In this document: positions 7,679 through 16,573 of the stretch, piece after piece | Numbering within the stretch: the stretch's first letter is position 1 | Layout of the letters: each line of letters starts with the position of its first letter | NCBI GenBank assembly: GCA_000023725.1 | Contig: CP001673.1 | Span: forward strand, 630,342 to 694,341 | Length of the DNA stretch: 64,000 nt | Direction: 5' to 3' | From: Flavobacteriaceae bacterium 3519-10 | GTDB lineage: Bacteria > Bacteroidota > Bacteroidia > Flavobacteriales > Weeksellaceae | Made by a program: the position numbers and the translations under genes | The notes under the pieces: generated by a model | Told to the model about the DNA's origin: nothing | Databases searched by the model: none | Seen by the model: the letters and a program-made list of their open reading frames with translations, nothing else

Positions 7679-9145
7679 ATGAGAAAAACGCTTTTTATCT
7701 TTTTTGCAGGTTTGACACTTCAAGCAAATGCACAAAACATATTCCCTGTAAAACTCGAAAATTGTAAGACAGAAAAGTTTTGCCTTGACTGTGGAGACAC
7801 AAAAGCAGGTTATGACCAAAATGAGTTTACAAAATTACAAGAAAAACTAAACAACGAATTGAACTTACAAGGAATAAAAGGTGCTGTAAAATTTCAGGTT
7901 CTTGTTGACGCAAAAGGTCGAGCTTGTGTATTAAGTCATACTGACAAATCAAACAATCCTATTTCCTTGAAAATTATTGAAGAACTTAACAAGTTCAAGA
8001 AATGGATACCAGCAATAACAAGTGGAAAGCATGAAGAAAAATCCTCAATCAATTTAATTTTTGCAATAAGTGACAACAAAATTTCGGGACAGATTGAACG
8101 GGTTGATATGAATGCTTTCAAAAAATCTTTTGATAAACCTAACAGTCCTGAGATTTACAATAAAACATACGAATACAAAAACGAAAATCTAAAGAATTAC
8201 AAAATAACCGTTTGGAACTCGAATAATTCAAATCTTCCAAACAATACGAACGACAATATTACAATCGACAAAAACGGACTTGTTTGGTTGACTGTTGATG
8301 AAGGACTAGTAACTTTTGACGGGAAAGAATTTAAGAATGCTGAACAAAATATTACTGACAAAGGAAAATTCTTTTCTTATTATGCATTAGCAACGGACAA
8401 CAACAATGTTAAATGGGTTTATGGAACTAAAAATATTTACAGTTTCGACAATGCTAAATGGAAAAAGTATGACTCAACGGAAATCGGAATAGATGGAGCG
8501 TATGAAATTGTTAATAATGAAAGAACAGGAGAAGTGTTTTTCTGCTCTGACGAAGGCGTGACAATTTACAAAGACGGGAAATGGACAAACCTAAATAACA
8601 GCAAATTCAAAGACCTGCCTTCAAACAGAGTAACATTTGCAAAGAGAGATTCAAAAAATAGAATTTGGATTGGAACCTTTAGCGGCACAGCTATGATTGA
8701 CGAAAATAATCAAGTAACAAACTTTGAAAACACAAATACGGTTTTGAAAGGAAAATGTATTACTTCAATGGATGAAGACGAAAATGGTAATCTTTTTTTC
8801 ACGCTTTACGAGTTTGACAGAAAGGAAAAAGGAAAAGTAAACAATAACGAAGGAATTGCAATTCGTTATACAGATGGGACTTTTAAACAGTTTACGACCG
8901 AAAATTCTGGAATGCCTTTCAACCATACAAACTGCGTGCTTTATGACAAATCAGAAAAAGTTCTTTGGATTTCTACTGACAGAGCAGGCTTAGTAAGATA
9001 CGACTTAAAAAATGGTTGGGAGAATTATCATAATGAAAATTCTGACATTCCAACTTCTTATATTTCGACAATGACTTTTGACGATAAAGGAAATTTGTAT
9101 TTAGCGACACGACAAGGATTGGTGAAAATTGAAAGAAAACAATAA
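7679..9145 (+). CDS. Cassette 8: secreted protein with TonB-C-like domain and Reg_prop propeller
   Basis: At 488 residues this is the largest cassette product. Signal peptide about 1-19 (MRKTLFIFFAGLTLQANAQ). Residues about 60-115 resemble the C-terminal domain of TonB-type proteins (VKFQVLVDAKGRACV, then KKWIPA). From about 185 onward, repeats of the two-component-regulator propeller type occur (DKNGLVWLTVDEGL, DSKNRIWIGTFSG, DDKGNLYLATRQGL). There is no kinase or DNA-binding part, so it is a sensor-like or binding module alone, probably periplasmic or surface exposed. Confidence 0.75.
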   Translation: MRKTLFIFFAGLTLQANAQNIFPVKLENCKTEKFCLDCGDTKAGYDQNEFTKLQEKLNNELNLQGIKGAVKFQVLVDAKGRACVLSHTDKSNNPISLKIIEELNKFKKWIPAITSGKHEEKSSINLIFAISDNKISGQIERVDMNAFKKSFDKPNSPEIYNKTYEYKNENLKNYKITVWNSNNSNLPNNTNDNITIDKNGLVWLTVDEGLVTFDGKEFKNAEQNITDKGKFFSYYALATDNNNVKWVYGTKNIYSFDNAKWKKYDSTEIGIDGAYEIVNNERTGEVFFCSDEGVTIYKDGKWTNLNNSKFKDLPSNRVTFAKRDSKNRIWIGTFSGTAMIDENNQVTNFENTNTVLKGKCITSMDEDENGNLFFTLYEFDRKEKGKVNNNEGIAIRYTDGTFKQFTTENSGMPFNHTNCVLYDKSEKVLWISTDRAGLVRYDLKNGWENYHNENSDIPTSYISTMTFDDKGNLYLATRQGLVKIERKQ

Positions 9146-9152
9146 ATACTGC

Positions 9153-9284
9153 TGGTAACAAGGTATTGCCAAAAGCGGGACTGAACGGCTTCGATTGGAC
9201 ACTTGTACAAGGTTCAACATTCGTTCTTCGATTGACCTTTTGTTATAAAATTCCCCGCCTTCGGCAATACCCAAACCGTTACCA
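9153..9284 (+). repeat. attC-8 (family G)
   Basis: Arms GGTATTGCCAAAAGCGGG and CCCCGCCTTCGGCAATACC. R'' TGCTGGTAAC complements the start TTACCAGCA. Confidence 0.85.
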
Positions 9285-9292
9285 GCAATCCT

Positions 9293-9793
9293 ATGAAAAA
9301 CAACAGGTTTAAAATACTTTCTACGATTTTGATTCTATGTATATTTTATAGTTGTAATAAAGAAAAAGAATTCACAAAAATTATTTACAATTATTACGGA
9401 GGGTTTGACGGCCCTGTTTATCATCTTTTGATAAATAACAACAAGAATTTCACTTTAAATAGAGAATTAATCTATAAGGATGGAACAACAATATTTGATT
9501 TTGATTATGATTCTACAAAAATTGGATATTTTAAAGGAAAAATATCGGAAGAACAGATGCTCGAGGTTAAGTATGCTCTTTCCAAAATTTCAAAAAAAGA
9601 TTATCAATATAATAATACTGAATCAGTAACTGATATTCCACACTTAGACTTGACAATATTTACTGAAAATGATACCATTATTTTTGAAACTTTGAATGCA
9701 ACAGAACATTTTGAAAATGACATTTTGAAAGGTCTAAATAAAATTTGTGAAACGAATAAGGTTGTTAGAATTAAACCAGTTATTATTAAATAA
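9293..9793 (+). CDS. Cassette 9: lipoprotein, unknown function
   Basis: 166 residues. Signal MKNNRFKILSTILILCIFYS is followed by acceptor Cys21. The mature domain starts with a tyrosine/glycine-rich strand (IIYNYYGGFDGPVYHLLIN) and has a Asp/Glu-rich centre. Starts 15 nt after the junction. No family recognised. Confidence 0.75.
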   Translation: MKNNRFKILSTILILCIFYSCNKEKEFTKIIYNYYGGFDGPVYHLLINNNKNFTLNRELIYKDGTTIFDFDYDSTKIGYFKGKISEEQMLEVKYALSKISKKDYQYNNTESVTDIPHLDLTIFTENDTIIFETLNATEHFENDILKGLNKICETNKVVRIKPVIIK

Positions 9794-9805
9794 TAAAACG
9801 TCTGC

Positions 9806-9933
9806 AGGTAACACGGTATTTCTACAAGCGGGTTTGAAGGTTTCAGCGAAGGTTTCAGCGAGTAATTCAGTTTTTAGCAAGTAGAAAGTTTTCGTATTTT
9901 TATCCCGCCTGCAGAAATACCCAACCGTTGTAC
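9806..9933 (+). repeat. attC-9 (family B)
   Basis: Arms TATTTCTACAAGCGGG and CCCGCCTGCAGAAATA; the centre has a short tandem duplication (GGTTTCAGCGA-like). R'' TGCAGGTAAC differs from the cassette start TTACCAGCA at one position beyond the fixed mismatch. Confidence 0.85.
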
Positions 9934-9941
9934 GACATTTT

Positions 9942-10466
9942 ATGCATACCGTTATCCTAACAATTATTTTAATCATTATTCCAGTTTTCATTTTTGGACA
10001 AACTGAAGACATAGACTCTAGAAAATATCATCCTGCAAAAGAAATTTTTGAAATTAAGTACGAAAAAGTACACTACCCTAAATTTTTAAAATCTCAAATT
10101 AGAACTATTGGAAACAAAGTGATTTTAGGAGAAATGAAATTTCTGGAATTTAACGAAGAGAGTGATGAAAAAACTAAAATAATTTTAAAAAGCGGTTTAC
10201 TAGATCCTTATTTGATTAATGGAACCTATCATTTAAAAATTGGATGGATCGACGAACTTACTTTACTTAATCCGAATAGTCAAACCAAAAGATTCAAATT
10301 TTGGGTTTTTTATACTGTCCACAATAATCCGTTATTGAACAGCGTAAACCCGCACGAATATTATATTGAATTTTATAATGCCAAAGCAACTGAAAACACA
10401 ACGTTTATTAACTTTATGGAAAATGCACACTTGACTTTGATAAAGTACGGAGGTATAATCCTATAA
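9942..10466 (+). CDS. Cassette 10: secreted protein, unknown function
   Basis: 174 residues with a clear signal peptide (MHTVILTIILIIIPVFIFGQ, cleavage after about 20). No lipobox. The mature part is basic and rich in Phe and Tyr, with no recognised motif. ATG is 15 nt after the junction. Confidence 0.7.
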   Translation: MHTVILTIILIIIPVFIFGQTEDIDSRKYHPAKEIFEIKYEKVHYPKFLKSQIRTIGNKVILGEMKFLEFNEESDEKTKIILKSGLLDPYLINGTYHLKIGWIDELTLLNPNSQTKRFKFWVFYTVHNNPLLNSVNPHEYYIEFYNAKATENTTFINFMENAHLTLIKYGGIIL

Positions 10467-10473
10467 AAACGTC

Positions 10474-10603
10474 GTACAACACGCTATTTCTATTAGCGGG
10501 GTTGAAGTTTACATCATGATGATATCGCTAGTTGTTCATGTTGTTATATTTACAAAGACCAGTTATCATAATCCCCGCCAACAGAAATACCCAACCGTTA
10601 CCT
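10474..10603 (+). repeat. attC-10 (family A)
   Basis: R'' GTCGTACAAC complements the start TTGTACGAC over nine bases, an unusual barcode that shows how strictly the two cassette ends match. Confidence 0.9.
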
Positions 10604-10638
10604 GCAAGCATAGACAACACAATCACGAAAGAAAAACA

Positions 10639-11694
10639 ATGAGAGACGACTTTACTCTAGAGACAAAAATTCAGCTTGCAAAAAGAGTAAGCTATCATTG
10701 TTCATTTCCTGGTTGTGGTTCATTGACGGTTGGACCCAGTGACGAAAGTGAAAAATCTACAAGTAGTGTTGGAACAGCTTGCCACATTTCTGCTGCTTCT
10801 GAAGGAAAAGGTGCAAGAAGATATGATGCTAATTTATCTCCAGAGGAGCGGAAGCATATTTCAAACGGTATTTGGATGTGCGACAAACACGGAAAATTAA
10901 TTGATACTGACGAAACAAGATTTTCAACGGAATTATTAAAGACTTGGAAAGAACTTGCAGAAAATGTTGCCAGCTTTATGGTGCAAAAGGGTTATGACTA
11001 CCAGACGGCTCTTAAACTACTTGAAGGAAAAAAATTGGCTAACAATGATGTTACAATAGAGCAAACAGGAACTGAAAATGAAAAAATCGGGAATTTAATA
11101 ACCGACAGTTGCATATCAATTGTATGGGGCAAACAAATCTCCGATGCAATTCGAGATTATCTTATTGAACATTTCCGAAATTCTTTTGGACACGGAAATG
11201 CAACCTCATTTGAGATTATAATAAACGAAAACAAAATAACCATTTCGGACAACGGCACAGAATTCAATCCGCAACAGTTAATAGAAAATGAAGAAAAGAC
11301 TGGCGGAACAATTGCAATTAAAAATTTACTTCTCCAACATTCAGACAAATTGATTTTTACTACACAGAGAAATGGGGATAGTAACAGGACAATAATTACA
11401 ATCTTAGACAATGCGGATGCTATCTTTTCAATCACACCTTGCAGTGTTCAATTGACATTTGAAGAATTTCACTACGGCAACTCGACAATTACAATTTCAA
11501 AGGACTGTAATGAGTTTTATATAGTTCTTCCACCATATTTTGCACTCAGCGATGTGAGGTTTATGCCTAAAAAATTTCCGCAGTTTGACAGGACAGGCAA
11601 ATCTTTAGTTTTTATAGTAGAACATATTTCTGACGGTGTGCAGACACTGTTGCGTGAGAATTATCCAGAGTGCAGAATAATAGGAATAAAATGA
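10639..11694 (+). CDS. Cassette 11: HNH-like nuclease fused to a GHKL-type ATPase domain
   Basis: 351 residues from ATG 10639; the in-frame start at 10516 is inside attC-10. Residues 15-105 form an HNH/zinc-finger-like module with Cys21, Cys26, His49, Cys81 and His84 (CSFPGC, GTACHISAAS, NGIWMCDKHGKLID). Residues about 150-260 read as a GHKL ATP-binding fold: N-box HFRNSFGHGNA with Asn181, DNGTEF at 204-209, GGTIAIKNL from 222. The C-terminal 90 residues are unassigned. Similar HNH modules occur in anti-phage and polymorphic toxin proteins, so defence is a plausible role; no experimental basis. It has no obvious partner gene. Confidence 0.7.
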   Translation: MRDDFTLETKIQLAKRVSYHCSFPGCGSLTVGPSDESEKSTSSVGTACHISAASEGKGARRYDANLSPEERKHISNGIWMCDKHGKLIDTDETRFSTELLKTWKELAENVASFMVQKGYDYQTALKLLEGKKLANNDVTIEQTGTENEKIGNLITDSCISIVWGKQISDAIRDYLIEHFRNSFGHGNATSFEIIINENKITISDNGTEFNPQQLIENEEKTGGTIAIKNLLLQHSDKLIFTTQRNGDSNRTIITILDNADAIFSITPCSVQLTFEEFHYGNSTITISKDCNEFYIVLPPYFALSDVRFMPKKFPQFDRTGKSLVFIVEHISDGVQTLLRENYPECRIIGIK

Positions 11695-11722
11695 CAACAC
11701 TGACTGACGATAGAATGCCAGC

Positions 11723-11854
11723 AAGTAACAGCACCTACCCAAAAGTGGCGGTTCAGTGGTTAAATCAAGCTTTGTGCTACTATCAAAGTTTGTGCTTGGT
11801 TGACAGTGAAGTGCTTCGAAATCGCCACCTTCGGGTAGCTGCAAAACGTTAGCA
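11723..11854 (+). repeat. attC-11 (family D variant)
   Basis: Arms CACCTACCCAAAAGTGGCGG and CGCCACCTTCGGGTAGCTGC. R'' side CAGCAAGTAAC fits the start TTACCTGCAA with extra mismatches. Confidence 0.8.
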
Positions 11855-11864
11855 GAAATGTTAA

Positions 11865-12413
11865 ATGACAACGTTTAAAATATTTACCGCATCTGAAAAA
11901 TTTGTTTGGACAAGAAAAAGAATTCTATTTGGAATCTTTTTACTTTCCTCTGCATTATTAATGTTTAAAGTTTATGTAATCAGGGATTCAGATTTTTTTA
12001 ATGACAGTTTAGCACAAGTTTTTGGATTTATTTCTGTGGTTGCAATAATATTAGGACTACTAAACTCTTTTTTTCCTGAAGAGCTAAAAGGAAAATTGAA
12101 TGGAGAACTAATTCTTGATTATTCAAAAATTAAAATAAATGACAAGGTTTATGAATTAAATGACATTCAGTCAATAAAAATCAATACTGGACCTTTTAAC
12201 GGTCAATTAATATGGGGCTATAATGCATTTTCTGAAAAAGTTTCAAATGGAATTTATAATGATTTTACAATTAAACTAAAATCAGGCAAAGAAGAGAAAT
12301 ATTATTTTCAAATAGACCACAAACGAAAAATGCTAGAAGCGACTGGTGAATTAAAGAAATACGTTGACGAAGGTTTACTATCATACGAAAATTTTGTCGA
12401 AATAAATATATAA
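11865..12413 (+). CDS. Cassette 12: two-helix membrane protein, PH-like C-terminal part
   Basis: 182 residues: two membrane helices (about 20-38 and 48-68), then a domain with alternating strands (GELILDYSKIKINDKVYELNDIQSIKINTG) like bacterial PH-fold proteins. Probably inner membrane with a cytosolic domain. Function unknown. Confidence 0.7.
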   Translation: MTTFKIFTASEKFVWTRKRILFGIFLLSSALLMFKVYVIRDSDFFNDSLAQVFGFISVVAIILGLLNSFFPEELKGKLNGELILDYSKIKINDKVYELNDIQSIKINTGPFNGQLIWGYNAFSEKVSNGIYNDFTIKLKSGKEEKYYFQIDHKRKMLEATGELKKYVDEGLLSYENFVEINI

Positions 12414-12423
12414 AAAACACTTC

Positions 12424-12554
12424 TGCTAACAAGGTATTTCTATTAGCGGGGGTGAAGTTTGCATCATAAAGATTTTCGCTTGTTGTTCATTTAGTTATAT
12501 TTATAAAAACCAGTTATAATAATCCCCGCCAACAGAAATACCCAACCGTTGGTG
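12424..12554 (+). repeat. attC-12 (family A)
   Basis: Typical A arms. R'' CTTCTGCTAAC complements the start TTAGCAGAA; A/C mismatch at position 10. Confidence 0.9.
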
Positions 12555-12597
12555 GCAATATTGACAGACCAAACAGAACGAAATAACTTTAAAGCAA

Positions 12598-13251
12598 ATG
12601 ACTAAAAAATTAACAATATTAATTATGGGACTATTTTCACTTTTCGGGTGTGGACAAAAAAACAGTTTAACAAATACTGAAAAAGAACTTCTAAACAAGT
12701 TGACTTTCAATACCGAATTATTGACAGAATTAAAAAGTCTGACTAAAACCGAATTAATACAACTTCCTGCTATTGACCAAGAAACAGGCGATGTACTTAA
12801 TGACAAATTTTTTAATGGAATTTTTACCGAAACAACAGAAGAAAAAGCAATTGAGTATGTGAAAAAATTAAAAACTAAATTTAGAGAAAAAGGCTATCTT
12901 ATTTTTGTATTTGAAGGCGAAGATGACAAAAAAAATATAGCAGTTATTAAAGGAACTGACGATTTAGACATTTTGCGTTATAGACGAACTGATGGAATAA
13001 ATCACGATTTAGAAAACGAAGATATTGTTAAGAAAATTTCGGAATGGAAATCAAAATATGGACTAATTGTAATTGGGTGTAGTAGAGACTGGCTTCAAGT
13101 TGAGTTTGACAAACTTCCAAATGACATAGACGCTTTTGCAAATGAAGTTTATGAATTTTGCCCAGATTCCGTTGACCAAGGAGTTGGGTCAATTGACAAG
13201 TTAAAAGAAGCCATTAAAGAGATGAACGGAATTTGGTTATGGTGGGACTAA
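12598..13251 (+). CDS. Cassette 13: lipoprotein with DUF4253-type C-terminal domain
   Basis: 217 residues. Signal MTKKLTILIMGLFSLFGCG, acceptor Cys18. The C-terminal 80 residues carry the DUF4253 signature: KYGLIVIGCSRDWLQVEF, then a PxD-x-x-x-FAxEVYEFCPDSVDQG block and a terminal WLWWD. DUF4253 proteins are often found near polymorphic toxins and have been suggested to be immunity proteins; an exported lipoprotein form is less usual. No toxin partner lies beside it. Confidence 0.7.
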   Translation: MTKKLTILIMGLFSLFGCGQKNSLTNTEKELLNKLTFNTELLTELKSLTKTELIQLPAIDQETGDVLNDKFFNGIFTETTEEKAIEYVKKLKTKFREKGYLIFVFEGEDDKKNIAVIKGTDDLDILRYRRTDGINHDLENEDIVKKISEWKSKYGLIVIGCSRDWLQVEFDKLPNDIDAFANEVYEFCPDSVDQGVGSIDKLKEAIKEMNGIWLWWD

Positions 13252-13261
13252 AAAATACTGC

Positions 13262-13394
13262 CACCAACAAGGGTTTTGCGTCAGGCGGGCTGAAGTGCAA
13301 AATTCAACAGTAGTTTTTCAATTAAACTTTAGTAATAAAATCAACATTTGTGCTTCGAAATCCCGCCCGAACGCAAAGCCCCAAAACGTTACCT
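13262..13394 (+). repeat. attC-13 (family E)
   Basis: Arms GGGTTTTGCGTCAGGCGGG and CCCGCCCGAACGCAAAGCCC. R'' TGCCACCAAC complements the start TTGGTGGCA. Confidence 0.85.
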
Positions 13395-13428
13395 GCAATT
13401 TTAAAAAATGACCGTTAAATATTAAAAG

Positions 13429-13830
13429 ATGAATTTAGACAATCAATTACTCTATATATATCTTGGCGGAATTACTCATATTACTTTATGGCTTTTTTAT
13501 AAAAAACTGAAAAATACCCCAACATACTTGGTTTTATTAATTCTTACAATTTTCATTGCAATGTTTGGATTTTTTAATTTGGATAGAGAATCATTAAAAA
13601 TGAAAAATGGGAATGCTGCAGAGTGGACTTTTTTTCCTCTACTTTTTATGATTTATTATTTGATTCTAAGACAAATATTTTTAAGAATCTATGGAAATGA
13701 ACCGCTTATGACAGGTTATATGCAATCCAGTTGGGAACAAGGAGAATATCGGAAACTACATATAGGTGATGCATTTTTTACGATTCTGACATTAATATTA
13801 CCTTTTTTGACAACACTAATGTTCAACTAA
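13429..13830 (+). CDS. Cassette 14: small polytopic membrane protein
   Basis: 133 residues with about four hydrophobic segments (residues 7-24, 31-50, 66-88 and 113-131) and short charged loops. No signature motif. ATG 13429 follows a 40-nt leader. Function unknown. Confidence 0.7.
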   Translation: MNLDNQLLYIYLGGITHITLWLFYKKLKNTPTYLVLLILTIFIAMFGFFNLDRESLKMKNGNAAEWTFFPLLFMIYYLILRQIFLRIYGNEPLMTGYMQSSWEQGEYRKLHIGDAFFTILTLILPFLTTLMFN

Positions 13831-13845
13831 ATCAAAAAAAACTGC

Positions 13846-13976
13846 AGGTAACAAGCTATTTCTATTAGCGGCGTTGAAGTTTACATCATAGAGATTTTCG
13901 CTAGTTGTTCTTTTTATTATATTTACAAACACCAGTTATAATAATCCCCGCCAACAGAAATACCCAAACGTTACCT
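13846..13976 (+). repeat. attC-14 (family A)
   Basis: R'' TGCAGGTAAC complements the start TTACCTGCA. The left arm reads GCGGCG instead of GCGGGG, one mismatch in the inner stem. Confidence 0.9.
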
Positions 13977-13998
13977 GCAACTTTAAAAAATCGCTCGA

Positions 13999-14472
13999 AT
14001 GAAACCAAATCCAGTTTTAATAATTTTTGCAGTTATTTATAGCATAATTACTGGAGTTTTTATTCTTAATATATACAATGACCAAAGTTCATCTTTAGGA
14101 TACGTATTAATATACTTTCCTATTTTTTGGATAATTTCAGGTATAATTCTCTTTCTTCTATTCAAACAAAAAATTGTAAATTTCCTTGGAATTACTGACA
14201 AGATTCTTTTCTTTTTTTCAACACCTTTAGCTTTAATATTTTTTTATTTTGTGTATGTACAATTGACAGATGCAAAATATATTATTGGTTCCCGTGAATA
14301 TGATAAAGGAAATCACCGCTATAAAGAAGTTACTTATGACTATGAAGTAGCTGGACAAAATCAAAGAACGGAATTTTACATTTTAAATGATGGATGGACA
14401 AAAGATAGTATTTGGACTTTCTATAATAAAGATGGTAGTATAAAAAAAACTGAAGATTACCGGAAAAAATGA
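13999..14472 (+). CDS. Cassette 15: membrane protein, unknown function
   Basis: 157 residues: three hydrophobic helices (about 5-25, 33-54 and 68-88) followed by a soluble 65-residue tail (REYDKGNHRYKEVTYDYEVA). The tail begins like the DUF3592-type pattern of small membrane proteins (a strand-rich domain after the helices), but the match is weak. ATG is 29 nt after the junction. Confidence 0.65.
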   Translation: MKPNPVLIIFAVIYSIITGVFILNIYNDQSSSLGYVLIYFPIFWIISGIILFLLFKQKIVNFLGITDKILFFFSTPLALIFFYFVYVQLTDAKYIIGSREYDKGNHRYKEVTYDYEVAGQNQRTEFYILNDGWTKDSIWTFYNKDGSIKKTEDYRKK

Positions 14473-14490
14473 AATTATAGAGAAAGCTGC

Positions 14491-14619
14491 AGGTAACTCG
14501 GTATTTCTACAAGCGGGTATGAAGTTTTCAATTGAAGATTTTAGCGGTTAATGAAGTTTTTAGCAAGTAGAATGTTTTCGTATTTTTAGCCCGCCTGCAG
14601 AAATACCCAACCGTTATGT
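14491..14619 (+). repeat. attC-15 (family B)
   Basis: R'' GCTGCAGGTAAC complements the start TTACCTGCA. It is followed by TCGG rather than the usual ACGG or AAGG. Confidence 0.9.
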
Positions 14620-14638
14620 GCAACCTTAAAAGACGACA

Positions 14639-15157
14639 ATGCCGACAATAGAAATAGCATCTATCAACTCAATAGGACTTGGGCTTAACCAAGCGGACTT
14701 TGACGTTGCTATTGTCGAAGAAAACAAACTTGAAAGTCATCGTGGATTGTTTTACGACTTACTTCGACAACAAAACGGTATAATAGTTCACATTGGTAAT
14801 CCTGACTGCAAAGACGATGAAAACGCTGGTTATTTTGCAGGAGCAATTGTTGACTGGAGTTTTGAGCCAGGCGACATAATTATTCCTGAATATGACGAAA
14901 ATGACCCGATATACAATAGTGGAGCGAACCAGCAATTTAGGTTTAAGTTTTTAGAACAATTCAAACAAGACATAGACAAGTTGCTAAAAATTGCACTTGA
15001 CAATTCGCCAATTAAAAAAGTGTGTTTTCTAACGGACTATCAATTTGGACCTGAAAACGGTACGACAGAAATAATTTATACAATCACAGACTTTTGGACA
15101 CAACACGACAATGAAGGACTTGGATTAAATACCTTGTATGAAATGTATGGACAATAG
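14639..15157 (+). CDS. Cassette 16: unknown 172-residue soluble protein
   Basis: Cytosolic and acidic. Starts MPTIEIASINSIGLGL; contains RGLFYDLLRQQNGIIVHIG and, near the end, VCFLTDYQFGPENGTTEI. The pattern suggests a compact alpha/beta domain. No family recognised. Confidence 0.7.
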   Translation: MPTIEIASINSIGLGLNQADFDVAIVEENKLESHRGLFYDLLRQQNGIIVHIGNPDCKDDENAGYFAGAIVDWSFEPGDIIIPEYDENDPIYNSGANQQFRFKFLEQFKQDIDKLLKIALDNSPIKKVCFLTDYQFGPENGTTEIIYTITDFWTQHDNEGLGLNTLYEMYGQ

Positions 15158-15166
15158 AAAGGCAGC

Positions 15167-15297
15167 ACATAACACGGGTTTTGCGTCAGGCGGGTGACGT
15201 GCAAACTTGGAGCTTTGTGCTTCTATTCAAGTTTAGTGCTGGCAGACAGTTTTGTGCTCCGAAACCCGCCCGAACGCAAAGCCCGAAAACGTTATGT
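15167..15297 (+). repeat. attC-16 (family E)
   Basis: Arms GGGTTTTGCGTCAGGCGGG and CCCGCCCGAACGCAAAGCCC. R'' GCACATAAC complements the start TTATGTGC. Confidence 0.85.
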
Positions 15298-15305
15298 GCA
15301 ACCGT

Positions 15306-15851
15306 ATGAAAACAATTCCGATAACAATTTTATTTGCATTTATCACAATTCTGTTAGGTTGTTCCAAGGAAAGTAAAACCATTAAAGAAGACGATGAAAA
15401 AATCCTAATTAATGCAAAAGAAATTCTTGAAAACAAAAATCTTGCTGGCTTAATTACTAAACTTGAAAACACAGAATTGACGGAAGAAACCGATATTAAC
15501 AAAATTCCAAAGGTTATATTAAACTTCCTAAATGCAATATTAGAAGATAAACCTATAGCAAATCCACACGAAAATTGGAATCCTACTGACGTTATTCTCG
15601 ACAAAAAACTGCCAAGAAGAAAATTACAGTATTTTGGCAGTGGAAAAAATATAGCGTTAATGAATTATTTTAAGGGAGGAATAGGAAAATCAACCATAAT
15701 TCTGATTTTTGAATTCAATGAGAAAAAAGTTACAAACTTTTGGTGTGGAAGCGTTTTAGTTGATTTAAATAATAAAGAAACTACCTTAAAATATCTCAAA
15801 GCAAATATTAATAAAGAAAGGGGTTTAAATACGAACATATTAAGTTATTGA
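15306..15851 (+). CDS. Cassette 17: lipoprotein, unknown function
   Basis: 181 residues from ATG 15306; the in-frame start at 15252 lies in attC-16. Signal MKTIPITILFAFITILLGCS with acceptor Cys19, then an acidic helical stretch and a C-terminal strand-rich part (KVTNFWCGSVLVDL). No known domain. Confidence 0.75.
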   Translation: MKTIPITILFAFITILLGCSKESKTIKEDDEKILINAKEILENKNLAGLITKLENTELTEETDINKIPKVILNFLNAILEDKPIANPHENWNPTDVILDKKLPRRKLQYFGSGKNIALMNYFKGGIGKSTIILIFEFNEKKVTNFWCGSVLVDLNNKETTLKYLKANINKERGLNTNILSY

Positions 15852-15864
15852 GAGCCACGGCTGC

Positions 15865-15995
15865 ACATAACAAAGTATTTCTATTAGCGGGGTTGAAGTT
15901 TACATCATAAAGATTTTCGCTAGTTGTTCATTTTGTTATATTTACAAAAACCAATTATAATAATCCCCGCCAACAGAAATACCCGGCCGTTAGCT
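15865..15995 (+). repeat. attC-17 (family A)
   Basis: R'' GCTGCACATAAC complements the start TTATGTGCA. Confidence 0.9.
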
Positions 15996-16122
15996 GTAAT
16001 GCGACAAAAATCTCGTCAAGTAACATGTAATTGAAAATTTATTATTCTCTGAAAAAATTAGGAATGAATTAAAAATTTCAAAACGTTCCTAACGATTTGT
16101 TAGCATTAAAAACTCAAAATAC

Positions 16123-16350
16123 TTGAACTCATTTATGAATGAAAATTTACAAATAATTTTAATTATTCTTTCTTCCATACTTCTAATTAGTTGGTCAATT
16201 TTTGACGGTCTAAAATTAGGTCGAAAAATCAAACGCAAAAAAGCAGGTGATAAAAAAGATGAAATCAAAGCACTTAGAAATTACGGGAGCGAAAATATGC
16301 TAATAAGCTCATTAGAAATTATCGGTAGTTTTTTGAAGAAAATATTTTAA
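16123..16350 (+). CDS. Cassette 18: single-helix membrane peptide
   Basis: 75 residues, or 71 if translation starts at ATG 16135. One membrane helix (about 8-27), then a strongly basic stretch (KLGRKIKRKKAGDKKDE) and an amphipathic tail. The leader is long (133 nt from the junction) and contains a stray GTTAGCA at 16099-16105. Short hydrophobic-plus-basic proteins can be toxins or envelope factors; nothing here decides. Confidence 0.55.
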   Translation: MNSFMNENLQIILIILSSILLISWSIFDGLKLGRKIKRKKAGDKKDEIKALRNYGSENMLISSLEIIGSFLKKIF

Positions 16351-16360
16351 AAAGCACTAC

Positions 16361-16554
16361 AGCTAACAGTGTATTTGCAAAAAACGGGCTTGACGGTTTC
16401 TTTCGGAATCTAGTTAATAAAATATGCAAAAATGCTTTTCATCTTTCTATTTTTACTAATTTAGAAAGCTGAAAAAGCATTTTGCTCCGGGTGATTTACC
16501 TTTCCACTTTTGGTTTGCAGTAGCCCGTTCTTCGCAAATACTTTTTCGTTGTCC
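16361..16554 (+). repeat. attC-18, long form
   Basis: 194 bp. Outer arms GTATTTGCAAAAAACGGGC and GCCCGTTCTTCGCAAATAC. A long internal hairpin (GCAAAAATGCTTTTCA against TGAAAAAGCATTTTGC) extends the centre, as in attC-5. R'' CTACAGCTAAC complements the start TTAGCTGTA. Confidence 0.85.
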
Positions 16555-16573
16555 GCCATTTTAAAAACATCGC

